Below are positions 49,901-58,641 of a DNA stretch of 64,000 nucleotides, in pieces; the first letter of the stretch is position 1; each line of letters opens with the position of its first letter. Below the pieces are notes generated by a model. The model was not told the DNA's origin and searched no databases. It worked only from the letters and a program-made list of their open reading frames with translations. Source of the stretch: an uncultured Christensenellaceae bacterium (lineage in GTDB: Bacteria > Bacillota > Clostridia > Christensenellales > Borkfalkiaceae); contig CAJUOI010000004.1 in the NCBI GenBank assembly GCA_910588615.1, positions 4,960 to 68,959 of the forward strand. The letters run 5' to 3'. A program made the position numbers and the translations under genes.

Positions 49901-50302
49901 TTCCTTTCCCACCGTCAGACGGAAGCTTTTCAGCCGCTCGGGCACGAGCTGCATGAACGCCTCGATATCTCCCACGATGATATCCGCGCCCGACTGCCAT
50001 TCGTACAGGGCGTTCAGGCGGCGGAAGAGCGCATCCTTGGAAAGCGCTTTGCGGTAAAAGAGCACTTCGTCCTTGGCGGAGAGCAGAGCGACGCGTTTAT
50101 CGGAGAGCGCGCCGATCGACTGCGCAGCGCGCTGCGCGGAAAGCGCGTCCGCCGTAACGTAGACGGCGCGCCCCCGACACAGCGACGCCGTAAAATACTT
50201 TAAGGGATCGGCAAGCGAATAGCAAGCAACGGGCGCGCCGTTTTCCACGTCCCGCCCGAGCAATGCAAAATCCTGTCCCGCGTTGTCAAAGGTAAAGTTC
50301 AT
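46922..50302 (-). CDS. mfd: Transcription-repair coupling factor Mfd
   Basis: This 1126-residue Mfd has the UvrB-homology N-terminal part (GRDVENGAPVACYSLADPLK), an RNA-polymerase-interacting domain (about 470-530), and the superfamily-2 helicase with GDVGFGKTEVA (about 620) and LLLDEEQRFGVEHK (about 720), the TRCF-specific motifs. It frees RNA polymerase stalled at lesions and recruits UvrA. Its ATG overlaps the pth stop by 4 bp (ATGA), a conserved pth-mfd pairing. Confidence 0.95.
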   Translation of the reverse strand: MNFTFDNAGQDFALLGRDVENGAPVACYSLADPLKYFTASLCRGRAVYVTADALSAQRAAQSIGALSDKRVALLSAKDEVLFYRKALSKDALFRRLNALYEWQSGADIIVGDIEAFMQLVPERLKSFRLTVGKETEMRTLVSSLVAAGYSREYTAEAKGAFAVRGDVLDIFPVNADHPVRVDFFGDEVESIKPYDEITGERYPLLKTLEIVAATDAVPAEGEAERIREAFGREIAAAPNRAARERLGGIAADLEADGYRSDFILPLLHTARSFFDTLSEDVLLIFDECKQIKDRAEAAAQEFTERMISLYEGGECARFSAGQLVSPDTLRFNGRRALSLSAFTGNAYFFDPVKSYRFTSVPVSRYLNSFSDLYNDLSVWKKTGYRVLLYCGTDARARKLKDDLTDNGFSVGEYSQAAALRGFAVSGRNLPHGFLLHDIKTAIIGSDDLFLKAPPERRIKRKRGDLFIAPEIGDFAVHETYGVGRIVGTKKIETTDGTKEYVALEYKDGDTLYVPVEQMDVLSKYMGGDNPTLSKIGGGEFERVKARVRASLKKMAFDLKQLYAERSERHGYAFPVFREETEEFAAAFPYEETPDQLTSLQEIENDQCSDKVMDRLLCGDVGFGKTEVALRAAYRCILAGKQVALMCPSTVLSEQHFRTATERMKDFGVRVEALNRFRTEREQKRILDGLAMGEVDLIVGTHRLLSADVKFRDLGLLLLDEEQRFGVEHKEKIKSLKRNVDCLTMTATPIPRTLHLSLSGIRDISTIQTPPRARLPVQTYVAEETETLLRDACVREMARRGQVFVLYNKVESIFTFAHKLKGLVPEARVSVAHGRMEKTTLENNVFGFYRGESDILVTTTIIENGIDLPNANTLVVIDADRLGISQLYQLRGRVGRGTRLAHAYFTYKPERVMTETAAERLKAIMQFTELGSGFKIAMRDLEIRGAGNVLGAEQHGHMDKVGYELYAKILKEEITGEKQESVELDVKATAFIPESYVESNAGRMDCYKQIAEIRTASDYKRVCTSLEETYGPLPPEVFNLLVIAVMKGYAAKLGVKKISVGAKGGALEFASLQALFDRRVGAAMDKYADKLSLDMTSAPVLCFRFMGDGGKTMVLMTKFLKFAVTFA

Positions 50303-50862
50303 CCGTTATATTTCCCCATAACGAGGTCGATTTTTTCTCCGCGCGCAAGCGATATCGCCGCCTCTGCCGCGCGCTTCGCCGCCGTCGAAAACAGCTCGTA
50401 GTCCTCCCTTCGGATTTCCGAAAGCACGTAATTGATAATGGGAATATTCACTTCCGCGTCGCGGATCCCCATGCGAATGCGGGCAAAGTCCGAAAACCCG
50501 AGCTCGGCGATCACCGAACGCATACCGTTGTGCGTGCCCGCGCTGCCCGAAGGACGGATGCGCACGTGCCCCTTGGGCAAATCGTAGTCGTCGTAAATGA
50601 TCACCAGCTGTTCGGAGGTCAGCTTGTACTTTTTCATCAGCTGCTTCACCGCCCTGCCCGACGCGTTCATATAGGTAACGGGACGGGCGACGATCACCTT
50701 TTCGCCGCCGAGAAACGCCTCGGCAACGCTCGCCTCGCACTCCTTTTTTTTGAACCTCACCCCCAACGCCTCCGCCGCGTCCCCGGCCGCCAGAAAACCG
50801 AGGTTATGAAAGGTCTTTGCGTATTTTTCTTCGGGATTCCCGAGTCCTACGATCAAAAACAT
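50299..50862 (-). CDS. pth: Peptidyl-tRNA hydrolase Pth
   Basis: This 187-residue enzyme has GLGNPEEKYAKTFHNLGF (about 6-23, with the catalytic histidine), VARPVTYMNASGRAVKQL and YDDYDLPKGHVRIRPSGSAG with the family's DxDLP motif. It recycles peptidyl-tRNA from stalled ribosomes. AGGAGC precedes the start and it is coupled to mfd. Confidence 0.95.
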   Translation of the reverse strand: MFLIVGLGNPEEKYAKTFHNLGFLAAGDAAEALGVRFKKKECEASVAEAFLGGEKVIVARPVTYMNASGRAVKQLMKKYKLTSEQLVIIYDDYDLPKGHVRIRPSGSAGTHNGMRSVIAELGFSDFARIRMGIRDAEVNIPIINYVLSEIRREDYELFSTAAKRAAEAAISLARGEKIDLVMGKYNG

Positions 50863-51003
50863 AATTGCTCCTTATGATATCGTTTTCTTTGCGCTTCGCC
50901 TTAGAGATCGTCGCCCCTTCATTATGGGGACAGCCAAGAAAAGGCAACGTCCTTCACTCCGCTAACCGTAAAGCGCACGGGCGATTCCGTTTTATTATAA
51001 AAA
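50863..51003. other. Gap between pth and prs
   Basis: About 140 bp with no supported ORF and no clear regulatory motif. The prs terminator (51004-51023) closes it. Confidence 0.5.
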
Positions 51004-51023
51004 GCCGCCGCAAAGGCGGCGGC
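51004..51023 (-). terminator. Terminator of prs
   Basis: The perfect stem GCCGCCGC/GCGGCGGC (51004-51011, 51016-51023) is followed on the minus strand by TTTTTATAAT, 19 bp past the prs stop. Confidence 0.85.
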
Positions 51024-51041
51024 GCACGTTTCGTCCGTTCG

Positions 51042-51989
51042 TCAATCGTAAATTTTGCTCATCGGCTTATCGAGATAAACGTTTTCGATCGCCGCCGCAA
51101 AAATATCCGCCGTAGTCAGAATTTTCATCTTGGGCAGAAGCTTCTCTTCGGACAGACGGATGGTGTCGAGCATGACGAGCTCTGTAATCGGCGATTTTTC
51201 CAACCGCTCGATGGCAGGTCCCGACAGAACCGCGTGCGTGCAGCAGGCGTGAATCTCCGCCGCACCCTGATCGACGAGCGCCTGCGCGCCCTGTACGATC
51301 GTGCCCGCCGTGTCGATCATATCGTCCACAAGCAGACATTTTTTTCCGCGGACGTCGCCGATGATGTTCATGACTTCCATCACGTTCGCCTTGGGACGGC
51401 GCTTGTCGATGATCGCCATAGGACAATTGAGACGCTCCGCCACCTTTCTCGCGCGGTTCACGCTGCCCACGTCGGGCGACACCACGATATAATCGTCGTC
51501 CGTGCGCCCCGCAAAGTAATTATAGAGCGTCGGACCGCCCAGAAGGTTGTCCACGGGAATATTGAAAAATCCCTGGATCTGCGCCGCGTGCAAGTCCATC
51601 GTCAGAATACGGTCCGCACCCGCAGAGGTGAGGAGATCGGCAACGAGCTTTGCCGTGATCGGGTCGCGCGAACGCGCCTTTCTGTCCTGCCGCGCATATC
51701 CGAAATAGGGCATGACCGCCGTAACCCGCCCCGCCGAAGCGCGCTTTGCCGCGTCGATCATGATAAGCAGTTCCATGAGGTTGTCATTCACGGGAGATGA
51801 GGTCGACTGGATGATAAACAGATCCCGTCCGCGTACCGTTTCGCCGATATGCACGCTCGTTTCGCCGTCGGAAAACTTCGTTGCTTCCACTTCGCCGAGG
51901 GAAGTATTCAGTTTCTTTGCAATCGCCTCGGCAAGAGGTCGGTTCGAATTGCCCGCAAACAGCTTGATTTCGTTTCCGTGTGTAATCAT
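51042..51989 (-). CDS. prs: Ribose-phosphate pyrophosphokinase Prs
   Basis: This 315-residue PRPP synthetase has the pattern FAGNSNRPLAEAIA, MPYFGYARQDRKARSRDPIT, the DLHAAQIQGFF loop and the PRPP-binding KCLLVDDMIDTAGTI (about 216-230). It makes phosphoribosyl pyrophosphate for nucleotide, histidine and tryptophan synthesis. The promoter at 52099-52127 drives it; AAAGGAA lies 8 nt before the ATG. Confidence 0.95.
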   Translation of the reverse strand: MITHGNEIKLFAGNSNRPLAEAIAKKLNTSLGEVEATKFSDGETSVHIGETVRGRDLFIIQSTSSPVNDNLMELLIMIDAAKRASAGRVTAVMPYFGYARQDRKARSRDPITAKLVADLLTSAGADRILTMDLHAAQIQGFFNIPVDNLLGGPTLYNYFAGRTDDDYIVVSPDVGSVNRARKVAERLNCPMAIIDKRRPKANVMEVMNIIGDVRGKKCLLVDDMIDTAGTIVQGAQALVDQGAAEIHACCTHAVLSGPAIERLEKSPITELVMLDTIRLSEEKLLPKMKILTTADIFAAAIENVYLDKPMSKIYD

Positions 51990-52098
51990 CTCTATATTCC
52001 TTTTGTAATTTTAATCAGCCGACTTGCTTTGTCCGACGCCGTCCGTCCGGCTATCTTTCGGACCTTCCCCCGCTTCCTCAATTCACACACCGCTTTCT

Positions 52099-52127
52099 AT
52101 TGTAACCGCTTTTTTAAATTTCGTCAA
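52099..52127 (-). promoter_or_regulatory. Promoter of prs
   Basis: Minus strand TTGACG, 17 bp, TACAAT, then a leader of about 100 nt to the ATG. Confidence 0.75.
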
Positions 52128-52239
52128 TCGTTTGAAAGTAATTGCGGAAAAAATCTCTCGCGATTTTCCGTTCCGCCGCGGCTCCCTCTTCCGCTATGCC
52201 GAAAGCCGTAACAAAGTATCGCAAAATCCGCGAATGATA

Positions 52240-52674
52240 TCATATCAAATCTTTCAGCTTACTCAAATCGAGCGCCCATTCATCTACGCGGTTGAGCTCG
52301 CGGTGCCGTTCGTTTGCTTCGCCGAGCGATTTGCGAAATTCGGCGTAGGTTGCGCCGTTCACCTTCATAAAGTGCTCTTCCGCCGCCCGCGCGTCCCCTT
52401 TCAGCTGCGTGCGCCCGATATGCACCACGCTATGGCAGGCAGGGCAGAGCGCAACCACGTCCTCGAGCTTCTGCGTTTTCGTCGGAATATCATAGCCCCA
52501 CCGCTCGTGCGCCTCCAACCGTTTGCAAGGCACGCCGCAGACCGAGCACTTCCCGCCCGCACGGGCGTACGCCGCTTTGCGCACCGCGTCCCACCCCGCA
52601 GGGGGAAGCAGGCTTCTCAAATTCGAATACCAGCACCCGTCGGGAACGAGCTCAAAGCCGAGTTTCGGTTCCAT
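52240..52674 (-). CDS. HNH-type nuclease-like protein
   Basis: This 144-residue protein has zinc cysteines CSVC (about 43-46) and CPAC (about 78-81) around LEAHERWGYDI and CHSVVHIG, the pattern of HNH endonuclease-type proteins. It begins 4 bp after the malic enzyme stop, so it shares that transcript, an unusual partner. Nuclease activity is inferred from the fold; the target is unknown. Confidence 0.65.
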   Translation of the reverse strand: MEPKLGFELVPDGCWYSNLRSLLPPAGWDAVRKAAYARAGGKCSVCGVPCKRLEAHERWGYDIPTKTQKLEDVVALCPACHSVVHIGRTQLKGDARAAEEHFMKVNGATYAEFRKSLGEANERHRELNRVDEWALDLSKLKDLI

Positions 52675-52678
52675 TGCG

Positions 52679-53848
52679 TCAAAGCCTTGCGGCGCCCGTC
52701 TTTCTTGCTGCCGCCGCCACCGCCGCCGCCACCGCGTCGTGCGCCCGCTGCTCGAACGCGTAAGGCAGAATATAGTCTGCGCTCAGCTTATCGCCTACGG
52801 CGGAAGCGATCGCTTCGCTTGCCGCAAACATCATTTCGAAATTGATTTCGCGCGCGCGCACGTCAAGCGCGCCGCGGAACAGTCCGGGGAATACGAGCAC
52901 GTTATTGATTTGGTTGGGCTTTTCGCTGCTGCCCGTACCGACGATCGCCGCCCCCGCTTCGAGCGCGTCCTCACGCGCGATTTCGGGCGTGGGGTTGGCA
53001 CAGGTAAATACGATCGCCCCATCCTTCATGGAACGCACCATTTCTTTGCCGACGCAGTTCGCCACAGAAACGCCGACGAACACGTCCGCTCCCTTCATGG
53101 CGTTGGCAAGTCCGCCCGTAACGCGGTTGCGGTTGGTGCGGGAGGCAATTTCCGCTTTGACGGAATTGAGGCGGGGATCGCCCTCGCATATGATCCCGCG
53201 GCTGTCGCAGAGAATCACATCCTTCACGCCGCTCTTTAACAGGAAGTTCGCAATGGCAATGCCCGCCGCGCCCGCACCGTTGATCGCCACCGTAACGTCC
53301 TCGCGCTTCTTGTCCACCAGCCTCAATGCGTTGGAAAGCGCCGCCGCCGTTACGATCGCCGTACCGTGCTGGTCGTCGTGGAACACGGGAATATCCAGAT
53401 CGTTGATCAGCCGCCGCTCGATTTCAAAGCAACGGGGCGCGGAAATGTCTTCGAGATTGATGCCGCCGAACGAGCCCGCCAGCAGCTCTATCGTACGGAT
53501 GATCTCTTCGGTATCCTTCGAACGGATGCACAGCGGAATCGCGTCCACTCCGCCGAACGCCTTGAAAAGGGCGCACTTGCCCTCCATGACGGGCATACCC
53601 GCTTCGGGACCGATATCCCCCAATCCCAATACGGCGGTACCGTCGGTAATTACGGGAACGGTATTCCAGCGGCGGGTAAGCGTAAAGCTCTTTTCCGCAT
53701 CTTCGTGGATTGCCATACAGGGCTCCGCCACGCCCGGAGTGTAGGCGAGCGAAAGTTTTTCGCGGCTGTCCACCTCCACGCGGGACACAACTTCGATTTT
53801 GCCCTTCCACTCGGCGTGCTTCTTTAAAGACTCTTCTCTGTAATTCAT
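52679..53848 (-). CDS. NAD-dependent malic enzyme
   Basis: This 389-residue short-form malic enzyme has YTPGVAEPC (about 36-44), FHDDQHGTAI (about 155-164) with the catalytic lysine and aspartates downstream, INGAGAAGIAIANFL (Rossmann GxGAAG) and GTGSSEKPNQINNVLVFPG. It oxidises malate to pyruvate and CO2. The start at 53848 has AAGGAGAAAAGT upstream and a TTGACG-17-TATAAT promoter at 53881-53909. Confidence 0.92.
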   Translation of the reverse strand: MNYREESLKKHAEWKGKIEVVSRVEVDSREKLSLAYTPGVAEPCMAIHEDAEKSFTLTRRWNTVPVITDGTAVLGLGDIGPEAGMPVMEGKCALFKAFGGVDAIPLCIRSKDTEEIIRTIELLAGSFGGINLEDISAPRCFEIERRLINDLDIPVFHDDQHGTAIVTAAALSNALRLVDKKREDVTVAINGAGAAGIAIANFLLKSGVKDVILCDSRGIICEGDPRLNSVKAEIASRTNRNRVTGGLANAMKGADVFVGVSVANCVGKEMVRSMKDGAIVFTCANPTPEIAREDALEAGAAIVGTGSSEKPNQINNVLVFPGLFRGALDVRAREINFEMMFAASEAIASAVGDKLSADYILPYAFEQRAHDAVAAAVAAAARKTGAARL

Positions 53849-53880
53849 ACTTTTCTCCTTAGATTAGCCAAACGCCAATC

Positions 53881-53909
53881 ATTATACCTTAAAGTAATTT
53901 TTTCGTCAA
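53881..53909 (-). promoter_or_regulatory. Promoter of the malic enzyme gene
   Basis: Minus strand TTGACG, 17 bp, TATAAT. Confidence 0.8.
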
Positions 53910-54022
53910 GGAAATCGGGGAATAAAACCGCTCCGCAACAAAATTAAACCCCGCGCAGAATCTCTGCGCGGGATCAATTCTATCATGCCCCCAAACCCGA
54001 TTGCTCGGTTATGATATCGTAA

Positions 54023-56326
54023 TTATTTCGTATGCACGCGGATGACAACCACGCTGTACGGTTTCAGCTCGTAGCCGATCGTGTTTTTACTGAACGCGCC
54101 GATCGTAAACGATTCCGGTTTGACGGGCGTCGCTTCGGGCGTATTCGTCGCCGTCCAATCATCGCAGGCAATTTCGGTAACGGCGGCGTTTCCCTTCAAT
54201 TTTACTCCGCCGAGCGCAAAGTTCGTCTTGATCGTATCGGGGCTTGCATTGACGATTTTGAGAATGACGTCTCCGTTTTCGCCGATGCTCTCCACGTGAT
54301 AAATTTTATCTACCGTTTTCGGCTTCGCCGAGGAATTGGCGTCCGTCGGAAGCTCGTACTGCGTTTCAAAGTCCGCAGCGTACTCCGCCTTCGCCTGTGC
54401 CGTCGGGAGATACGCGCCCTGATTCTTCATAAAAATCTGTTGGATATAATAGTTGGCGGTACGCAGGATCTCGGTGTTCGTGTAGTACATCATGTCTACC
54501 TTCCACTGCCTGTCGTCCCAATTTAACGAAGCAAACATGGGTGCGTAAGCGGCAAGCTTTACGACGTCGCCGTTGCGCTCGTATCCCGTCATCATTGCCG
54601 CCTCCGACAGCGCGGTGATCCAGCTGTTCGCGTGGTGCTTATCGTAGCCCGCGGCGCGCCCCGATCCCTCGTTCGCGGAATATTCGCCGACGAAAACTTC
54701 GTAGTATCCGTTTTCCCCCTCGCGCTTGTAGCCGTCGTACATCGCGGCGTTTTCGAAGAGCTCGGTATAGTTCACGTAGTAGTGCTGGTCGACGACGCCG
54801 TACTCGGCAACCGTTTCGATGATGCGGTCGGGATTGACCTTCGCATCGTCGAGGTAGTTCCACGCCGCCGTGCCCGCCGTGCCCCGCGTCTGGTTCTTTA
54901 ACGGATTTTCGCAATTCTCGAAGTGCATCGCGTTACCGACGATGGGCTTGACGCCGTACTTTTCCATTGCCGCCATAAACGTTTTGTCTTCGAGGAATTT
55001 TTCATAATAATCGGTATAGTACTTGCCCGACTGCTCGTTTCCGATGCCGAGATAGTCCATTTCGAAGGGCTCCGGATGCCCCATACTCGCACGGATTTTT
55101 CCCCACTTGGTATCCGTTCCGCCCTTGGCGAAATCGAGCAGGTCGATCGCGTCGCGGATATAATCGTTTACGCCCTTATTATGTCTGCCCGCAAGCCCGT
55201 GGGGCTTACTTGCCGCGCCGCCCTGACAGCTGAGCCCGCAGTTGAGAACGGGCACCGCGCTCGCGCCAATGCTCTCGGCAAACACGAAATATTCGTAAAA
55301 GCCGATGGCGTAGTCCATATCGTAATAACCGCTGCCCGCCCATAAATCGGGGTTGTGCTTGCGCGTGATCGCCTCGCCGTAGGTGGGAGCGCCGTCCTTT
55401 ACCGTGCCGTCCGTATTGATCTTATAGGAGAATGCGGGCACGTCGTCGTCCCCCGCGTTCGAACCCGTAACCGCCGCGCCCACGGAATTTTTCCAATCGT
55501 AAGCGCATTCTTCGCCGACCGCGCCGTTGCCTTCGATAATACAGCCGCCGGGGAAGCGCACGAACTTGGGCGATAGCTCGGCAACCGCGTCGTATACGTA
55601 TTTCTTAATGCCGCAAACGCTGTCCGACGTTTCAAACGAAACGCCGTCGAGACAGAGCGTCGCCGCGTCGGAGAAGGAAAGCTCGAATTTCAGATTTTTG
55701 CTTGCCGTGCCCGTTGCGGTAAACGTGCGCTCGTACTTCACCCAAGAGGATTCCTGTAAAATTTCCACGGTGCCCACGACGAAATCCTCGCTTCCGTTCG
55801 TGATTTTCACCGTCATCGTCAGCGCCTTATCCGGATTTTTGATAAACGCCGTAAACTTGTAGTCCGTACCCTCTTTTACCGCCATCGGTACGGCGGTATA
55901 GCCCGAATTCGTCAGCTTTCCGTTTACCGTTGCCGTAACCTTCGCGTAATTTCTGTTGGCATTTCCGGCATAAGCCGTGGCCTTGAACACGCTGTCCGTA
56001 TTTTCGATCGCGAGCGCCGCGCCGCCCGAAGCCGCCCACGCGTAATTCTTGCTCTGCGTGATCGCGTCAAACGAGCCGTTCGCAAGTAAATTATCGTCCA
56101 GCAAATAGGACGCGTAATTGATGTCCTCCAAAAACACGCCGAACAGACTGTCCGAAATACCCGTATCGCCCTTTGCGGCGTTTACGCTAAGCGTTACGTC
56201 CGCATTTTCCAAGCTCGGAGCTTCGCGGTCGAAAACCGCCTTTTCGGGATTCCCGCATCCACCGAGCGCCATGACCGTTGCAAACATCGCAACCCCCGCC
56301 ATACCGATCAAACGTTTCTTCATCAT
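54023..56326 (-). CDS. GH51 alpha-L-arabinofuranosidase-like lipoprotein
   Basis: This 767-residue protein has a signal peptide with lipobox LGGC (cysteine near 24), an N-terminal carbohydrate-binding-like part (about 110-235) and a GH51 catalytic barrel with FVRFPGGCIIEGN (about 250), the acid/base glutamate in YLGIGNEQSGKYY and the nucleophile in FVGEYSANEGSG. It would release arabinofuranose from plant arabinan or arabinoxylan at the cell surface. The first and second ATG are adjacent; the second (56323) is better spaced from AGGGGG. The promoter lies at 56364-56392. Confidence 0.85.
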   Translation of the reverse strand: MMKKRLIGMAGVAMFATVMALGGCGNPEKAVFDREAPSLENADVTLSVNAAKGDTGISDSLFGVFLEDINYASYLLDDNLLANGSFDAITQSKNYAWAASGGAALAIENTDSVFKATAYAGNANRNYAKVTATVNGKLTNSGYTAVPMAVKEGTDYKFTAFIKNPDKALTMTVKITNGSEDFVVGTVEILQESSWVKYERTFTATGTASKNLKFELSFSDAATLCLDGVSFETSDSVCGIKKYVYDAVAELSPKFVRFPGGCIIEGNGAVGEECAYDWKNSVGAAVTGSNAGDDDVPAFSYKINTDGTVKDGAPTYGEAITRKHNPDLWAGSGYYDMDYAIGFYEYFVFAESIGASAVPVLNCGLSCQGGAASKPHGLAGRHNKGVNDYIRDAIDLLDFAKGGTDTKWGKIRASMGHPEPFEMDYLGIGNEQSGKYYTDYYEKFLEDKTFMAAMEKYGVKPIVGNAMHFENCENPLKNQTRGTAGTAAWNYLDDAKVNPDRIIETVAEYGVVDQHYYVNYTELFENAAMYDGYKREGENGYYEVFVGEYSANEGSGRAAGYDKHHANSWITALSEAAMMTGYERNGDVVKLAAYAPMFASLNWDDRQWKVDMMYYTNTEILRTANYYIQQIFMKNQGAYLPTAQAKAEYAADFETQYELPTDANSSAKPKTVDKIYHVESIGENGDVILKIVNASPDTIKTNFALGGVKLKGNAAVTEIACDDWTATNTPEATPVKPESFTIGAFSKNTIGYELKPYSVVVIRVHTK

Positions 56327-56363
56327 TCCCCCTAATGAACACGTTTTTTATTTTCTAACATGT

Positions 56364-56392
56364 ATTGTAACATAACTTCGAAAATATATCAA
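56364..56392 (-). promoter_or_regulatory. Promoter of the GH51 gene
   Basis: Minus strand TTGATA, 17 bp, TACAAT, about 40 bp ahead of the start. Confidence 0.75.
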
Positions 56393-56448
56393 GGGATTTT
56401 ATAAAGTTTTTTGTAAAATATTTTATTTTTTTGTGAATGTTGACCGTT

Positions 56449-56475
56449 AAAAAAACGCCGTCCTTCGGGACGGCG
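56449..56475 (-). terminator. Terminator of the der-plsY transcript
   Basis: CGCCGTCC/GGACGGCG stem with TTCG loop, followed on the minus strand by seven T, 17 bp past the plsY stop. Confidence 0.9.
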
Positions 56476-56491
56476 CGAACAATTGCGTCAA

Positions 56492-57229
56492 TCACATATT
56501 TTTCATGCCGCGGTTGCCGCGGTGCAATTTTTTTACGCTGGTGCGGTGCTCTTCTCCCGCAAACAGTCGGACGAGATTTTTCCGATGCGAAAACCAAGTC
56601 AGGAAGTTGATTGCCAGCATCAGCATAAACAGCAACACGACCCAGACGTTGAAAAGCGCCGTTTCGTAGCGCAAGTAAAAAATCATGCCCTGCCACACGG
56701 AAAACGCAGCCACACCCAAGAGCGAGCCCATCGAACCCATTTCGGTAACGCCGATGAACACGACGACGCCGATGAGCGCTCCCGCCATGATCAACGCGTA
56801 CCAAGGATTTTCACAGCCGATTCCGAACCAGAAAAGCCCAAAGGTCGCGGCGATCCCCTTGCCTCCGCGAAACCTCATCGTAACGGGATAGATGTGCCCG
56901 ATAACGACGCAAACGCCCGCAAGATAACGGGTGAAATCGGAAACGAGAATCACCGTTCCCCCGAAACAGTAACCGCGAAAAATATAATGACAGACAAGCG
57001 CGGGCACGCCACCTTTGAGACAGTCGAAAACGAAATTGAAAAATCCGACCTTTAACCCGAATTCACGGCTCGTATTCATGGTACCGGGATTACCGCTGCC
57101 GATCTTGCGGATATCCTTATGGCGTGCCTTTGCCAGAATTACCGCAAAATTAAAGCAGCCGATAAAATAACAGACGACGGCGATCAATAAAAACCAATAC
57201 CAACTTTGAGAAAGCGACAGCTCTTTCAC
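56492..57229 (-). CDS. plsY: Glycerol-3-phosphate acyltransferase PlsY
   Basis: This 245-residue membrane enzyme has the acyl-phosphate-dependent motifs GSGNPGTMN (about 43-51), FRGGKGIA (about 117-124) and GVTEMGSM later, on about five or six spans. It makes lysophosphatidate, the first phospholipid step. The C-terminal tail is long and basic compared with the usual 200 residues. The start is GTG, 12 nt after AGGAG; der ends 10 bp upstream, so both are one transcript. Confidence 0.92.
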   Translation of the reverse strand: MKELSLSQSWYWFLLIAVVCYFIGCFNFAVILAKARHKDIRKIGSGNPGTMNTSREFGLKVGFFNFVFDCLKGGVPALVCHYIFRGYCFGGTVILVSDFTRYLAGVCVVIGHIYPVTMRFRGGKGIAATFGLFWFGIGCENPWYALIMAGALIGVVVFIGVTEMGSMGSLLGVAAFSVWQGMIFYLRYETALFNVWVVLLFMLMLAINFLTWFSHRKNLVRLFAGEEHRTSVKKLHRGNRGMKNM

Positions 57230-57239
57230 CTGCTTGCGT

Positions 57240-58550
57240 CTACTCCTTTTTCTTCGTTCGCGTTACGATTTTCAAAGGCGTGCCCGAAAAATCGTACGCC
57301 TCGCGAATAACGTTTTCCAGATACCGTTCGTACGAAAAGTGCATCAGCTTTTCGTCGTTCACCTGCAAGACGAAGAGCGGCGGATGCACCGACGCCTCCG
57401 TTGCATAATACAGCTTTAATCTTCTGCCCAGATAACTTGGCGGCTCGCTCAGACGCATGGCGTCGATCAAAAGCTCGTTCAGCGCCCCCGTCGGAACGCG
57501 GAAGCCCGCGTTTTCGTAAGCAGCCTCCGCAAACGCCAGAATTTTGTCCGTTCGCTGCCCCGTCTTTGCCGAAACGTACACCGATTTATAGTAATCCATA
57601 AATTTCAGGTCCTCTTTCAGCTTCTTTTCGAATTCCTGAACGGTGTGAGTGTCCTTTTCCACGAGATCCCATTTATTCATGACGACGACGGAAGGCTTAC
57701 CCTCCTCGTGCACGAATCCGATAATGCGTACGTCTTGCTCGGTCAGTCCCTCGGTACTGTCTACCACGAGCACCGCAACGTCCGCGCGGCGCACCGCATC
57801 GAAAGCGCGAAGCACCGAATAGTATTCCACGTCGTCCTCGACCGAACGCTTTCTGCGGATCCCCGCCGTGTCGATGATCGTATATTGCTTTCCGCCGCGT
57901 TCGAACGTCGTATCCACCGCGTCGCGCGTGGTGCCCGCCACGGGAGTAACGATCGTGCGCTCCTCCCCCAACAGACGGTTGACGATCGAAGATTTCCCCG
58001 CGTTCGGCTTACCCACGACGGCAATTTTCAGTCCGCCGATCCCATCCGTTTCGCCCCGGTCGAAATCCTCCACGGCTTTGTCGAGCAAATCGCCGATCCC
58101 GCGCGAATGCTCGCTGGAAACGGCAAACGGCTCCCCTAAGCCCAAGGCGTAAAACTCGAATATCTTGTCGGGAGAATATTCGTCGATTTTATTGACCACG
58201 AGGAACACGGGCTTTTTGCAGCGGCGCAGCAAATCCGCCACGTCGTAATCGGCTGCGGTTACCCCCTCCCTGCCGTCGGTAAAAAAGAAAATTTCGTCCG
58301 CGGTGTCGATGGCAAGCTTTGCCTGCGCGGTGATAAGGCGGCGCATATCGTCGCAGCCGTTCAAGTCGATCCCGCCCGTATCGACAAGGGTAAAGGGCTT
58401 GCCCCGCCACTCGGAAACGGCGTAAATCCGATCGCGCGTAACGCCCGGCCGGTTTTCGGTAATTGCGATTTTACGCCCCGCAACGCGGTTGAAAAAGGTA
58501 CTTTTTCCCACATTCGGACGCCCCACAATGGCGATCAAAGGATTCTTCAT
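57240..58550 (-). CDS. der: Double-GTPase ribosome assembly factor Der (EngA)
   Basis: This 436-residue protein has two GTPase domains (GRPNVGKST near 9; GKPNAGKSS near 185) with matching DTGG/DTAG and NKxD motifs (VNKIDEY, MNKWDLV) and a C-terminal KH-like domain. Der is required for 50S subunit assembly. The transcript is probably leaderless: a strong promoter ends 7 nt before the ATG and no ribosome site is present. Confidence 0.95.
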   Translation of the reverse strand: MKNPLIAIVGRPNVGKSTFFNRVAGRKIAITENRPGVTRDRIYAVSEWRGKPFTLVDTGGIDLNGCDDMRRLITAQAKLAIDTADEIFFFTDGREGVTAADYDVADLLRRCKKPVFLVVNKIDEYSPDKIFEFYALGLGEPFAVSSEHSRGIGDLLDKAVEDFDRGETDGIGGLKIAVVGKPNAGKSSIVNRLLGEERTIVTPVAGTTRDAVDTTFERGGKQYTIIDTAGIRRKRSVEDDVEYYSVLRAFDAVRRADVAVLVVDSTEGLTEQDVRIIGFVHEEGKPSVVVMNKWDLVEKDTHTVQEFEKKLKEDLKFMDYYKSVYVSAKTGQRTDKILAFAEAAYENAGFRVPTGALNELLIDAMRLSEPPSYLGRRLKLYYATEASVHPPLFVLQVNDEKLMHFSYERYLENVIREAYDFSGTPLKIVTRTKKKE

Positions 58551-58557
58551 ATCGACT

Positions 58558-58586
58558 ATTATAAAAAATTTTGACGTTTTTGTAAA
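58558..58586 (-). promoter_or_regulatory. Promoter of der, giving a probable leaderless mRNA
   Basis: Minus strand TTTACA (58581-58586), 17 bp, TATAAT (58558-58563), then 7 nt to the ATG. Confidence 0.75.
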
Positions 58587-58615
58587 GAAAAAAACGGCAA
58601 TTTCGCCGTTTTTTT
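58587..58615 (-). terminator. Terminator of the 106-residue membrane protein gene
   Basis: AAAAACGGC and GCCGTTTTT arms followed by T on both strands; its T-rich tail runs into the -35 box of the der promoter. Confidence 0.75.
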
Positions 58616-58641
58616 GGTTTTTTCGTAATTGTCGGAAAATA

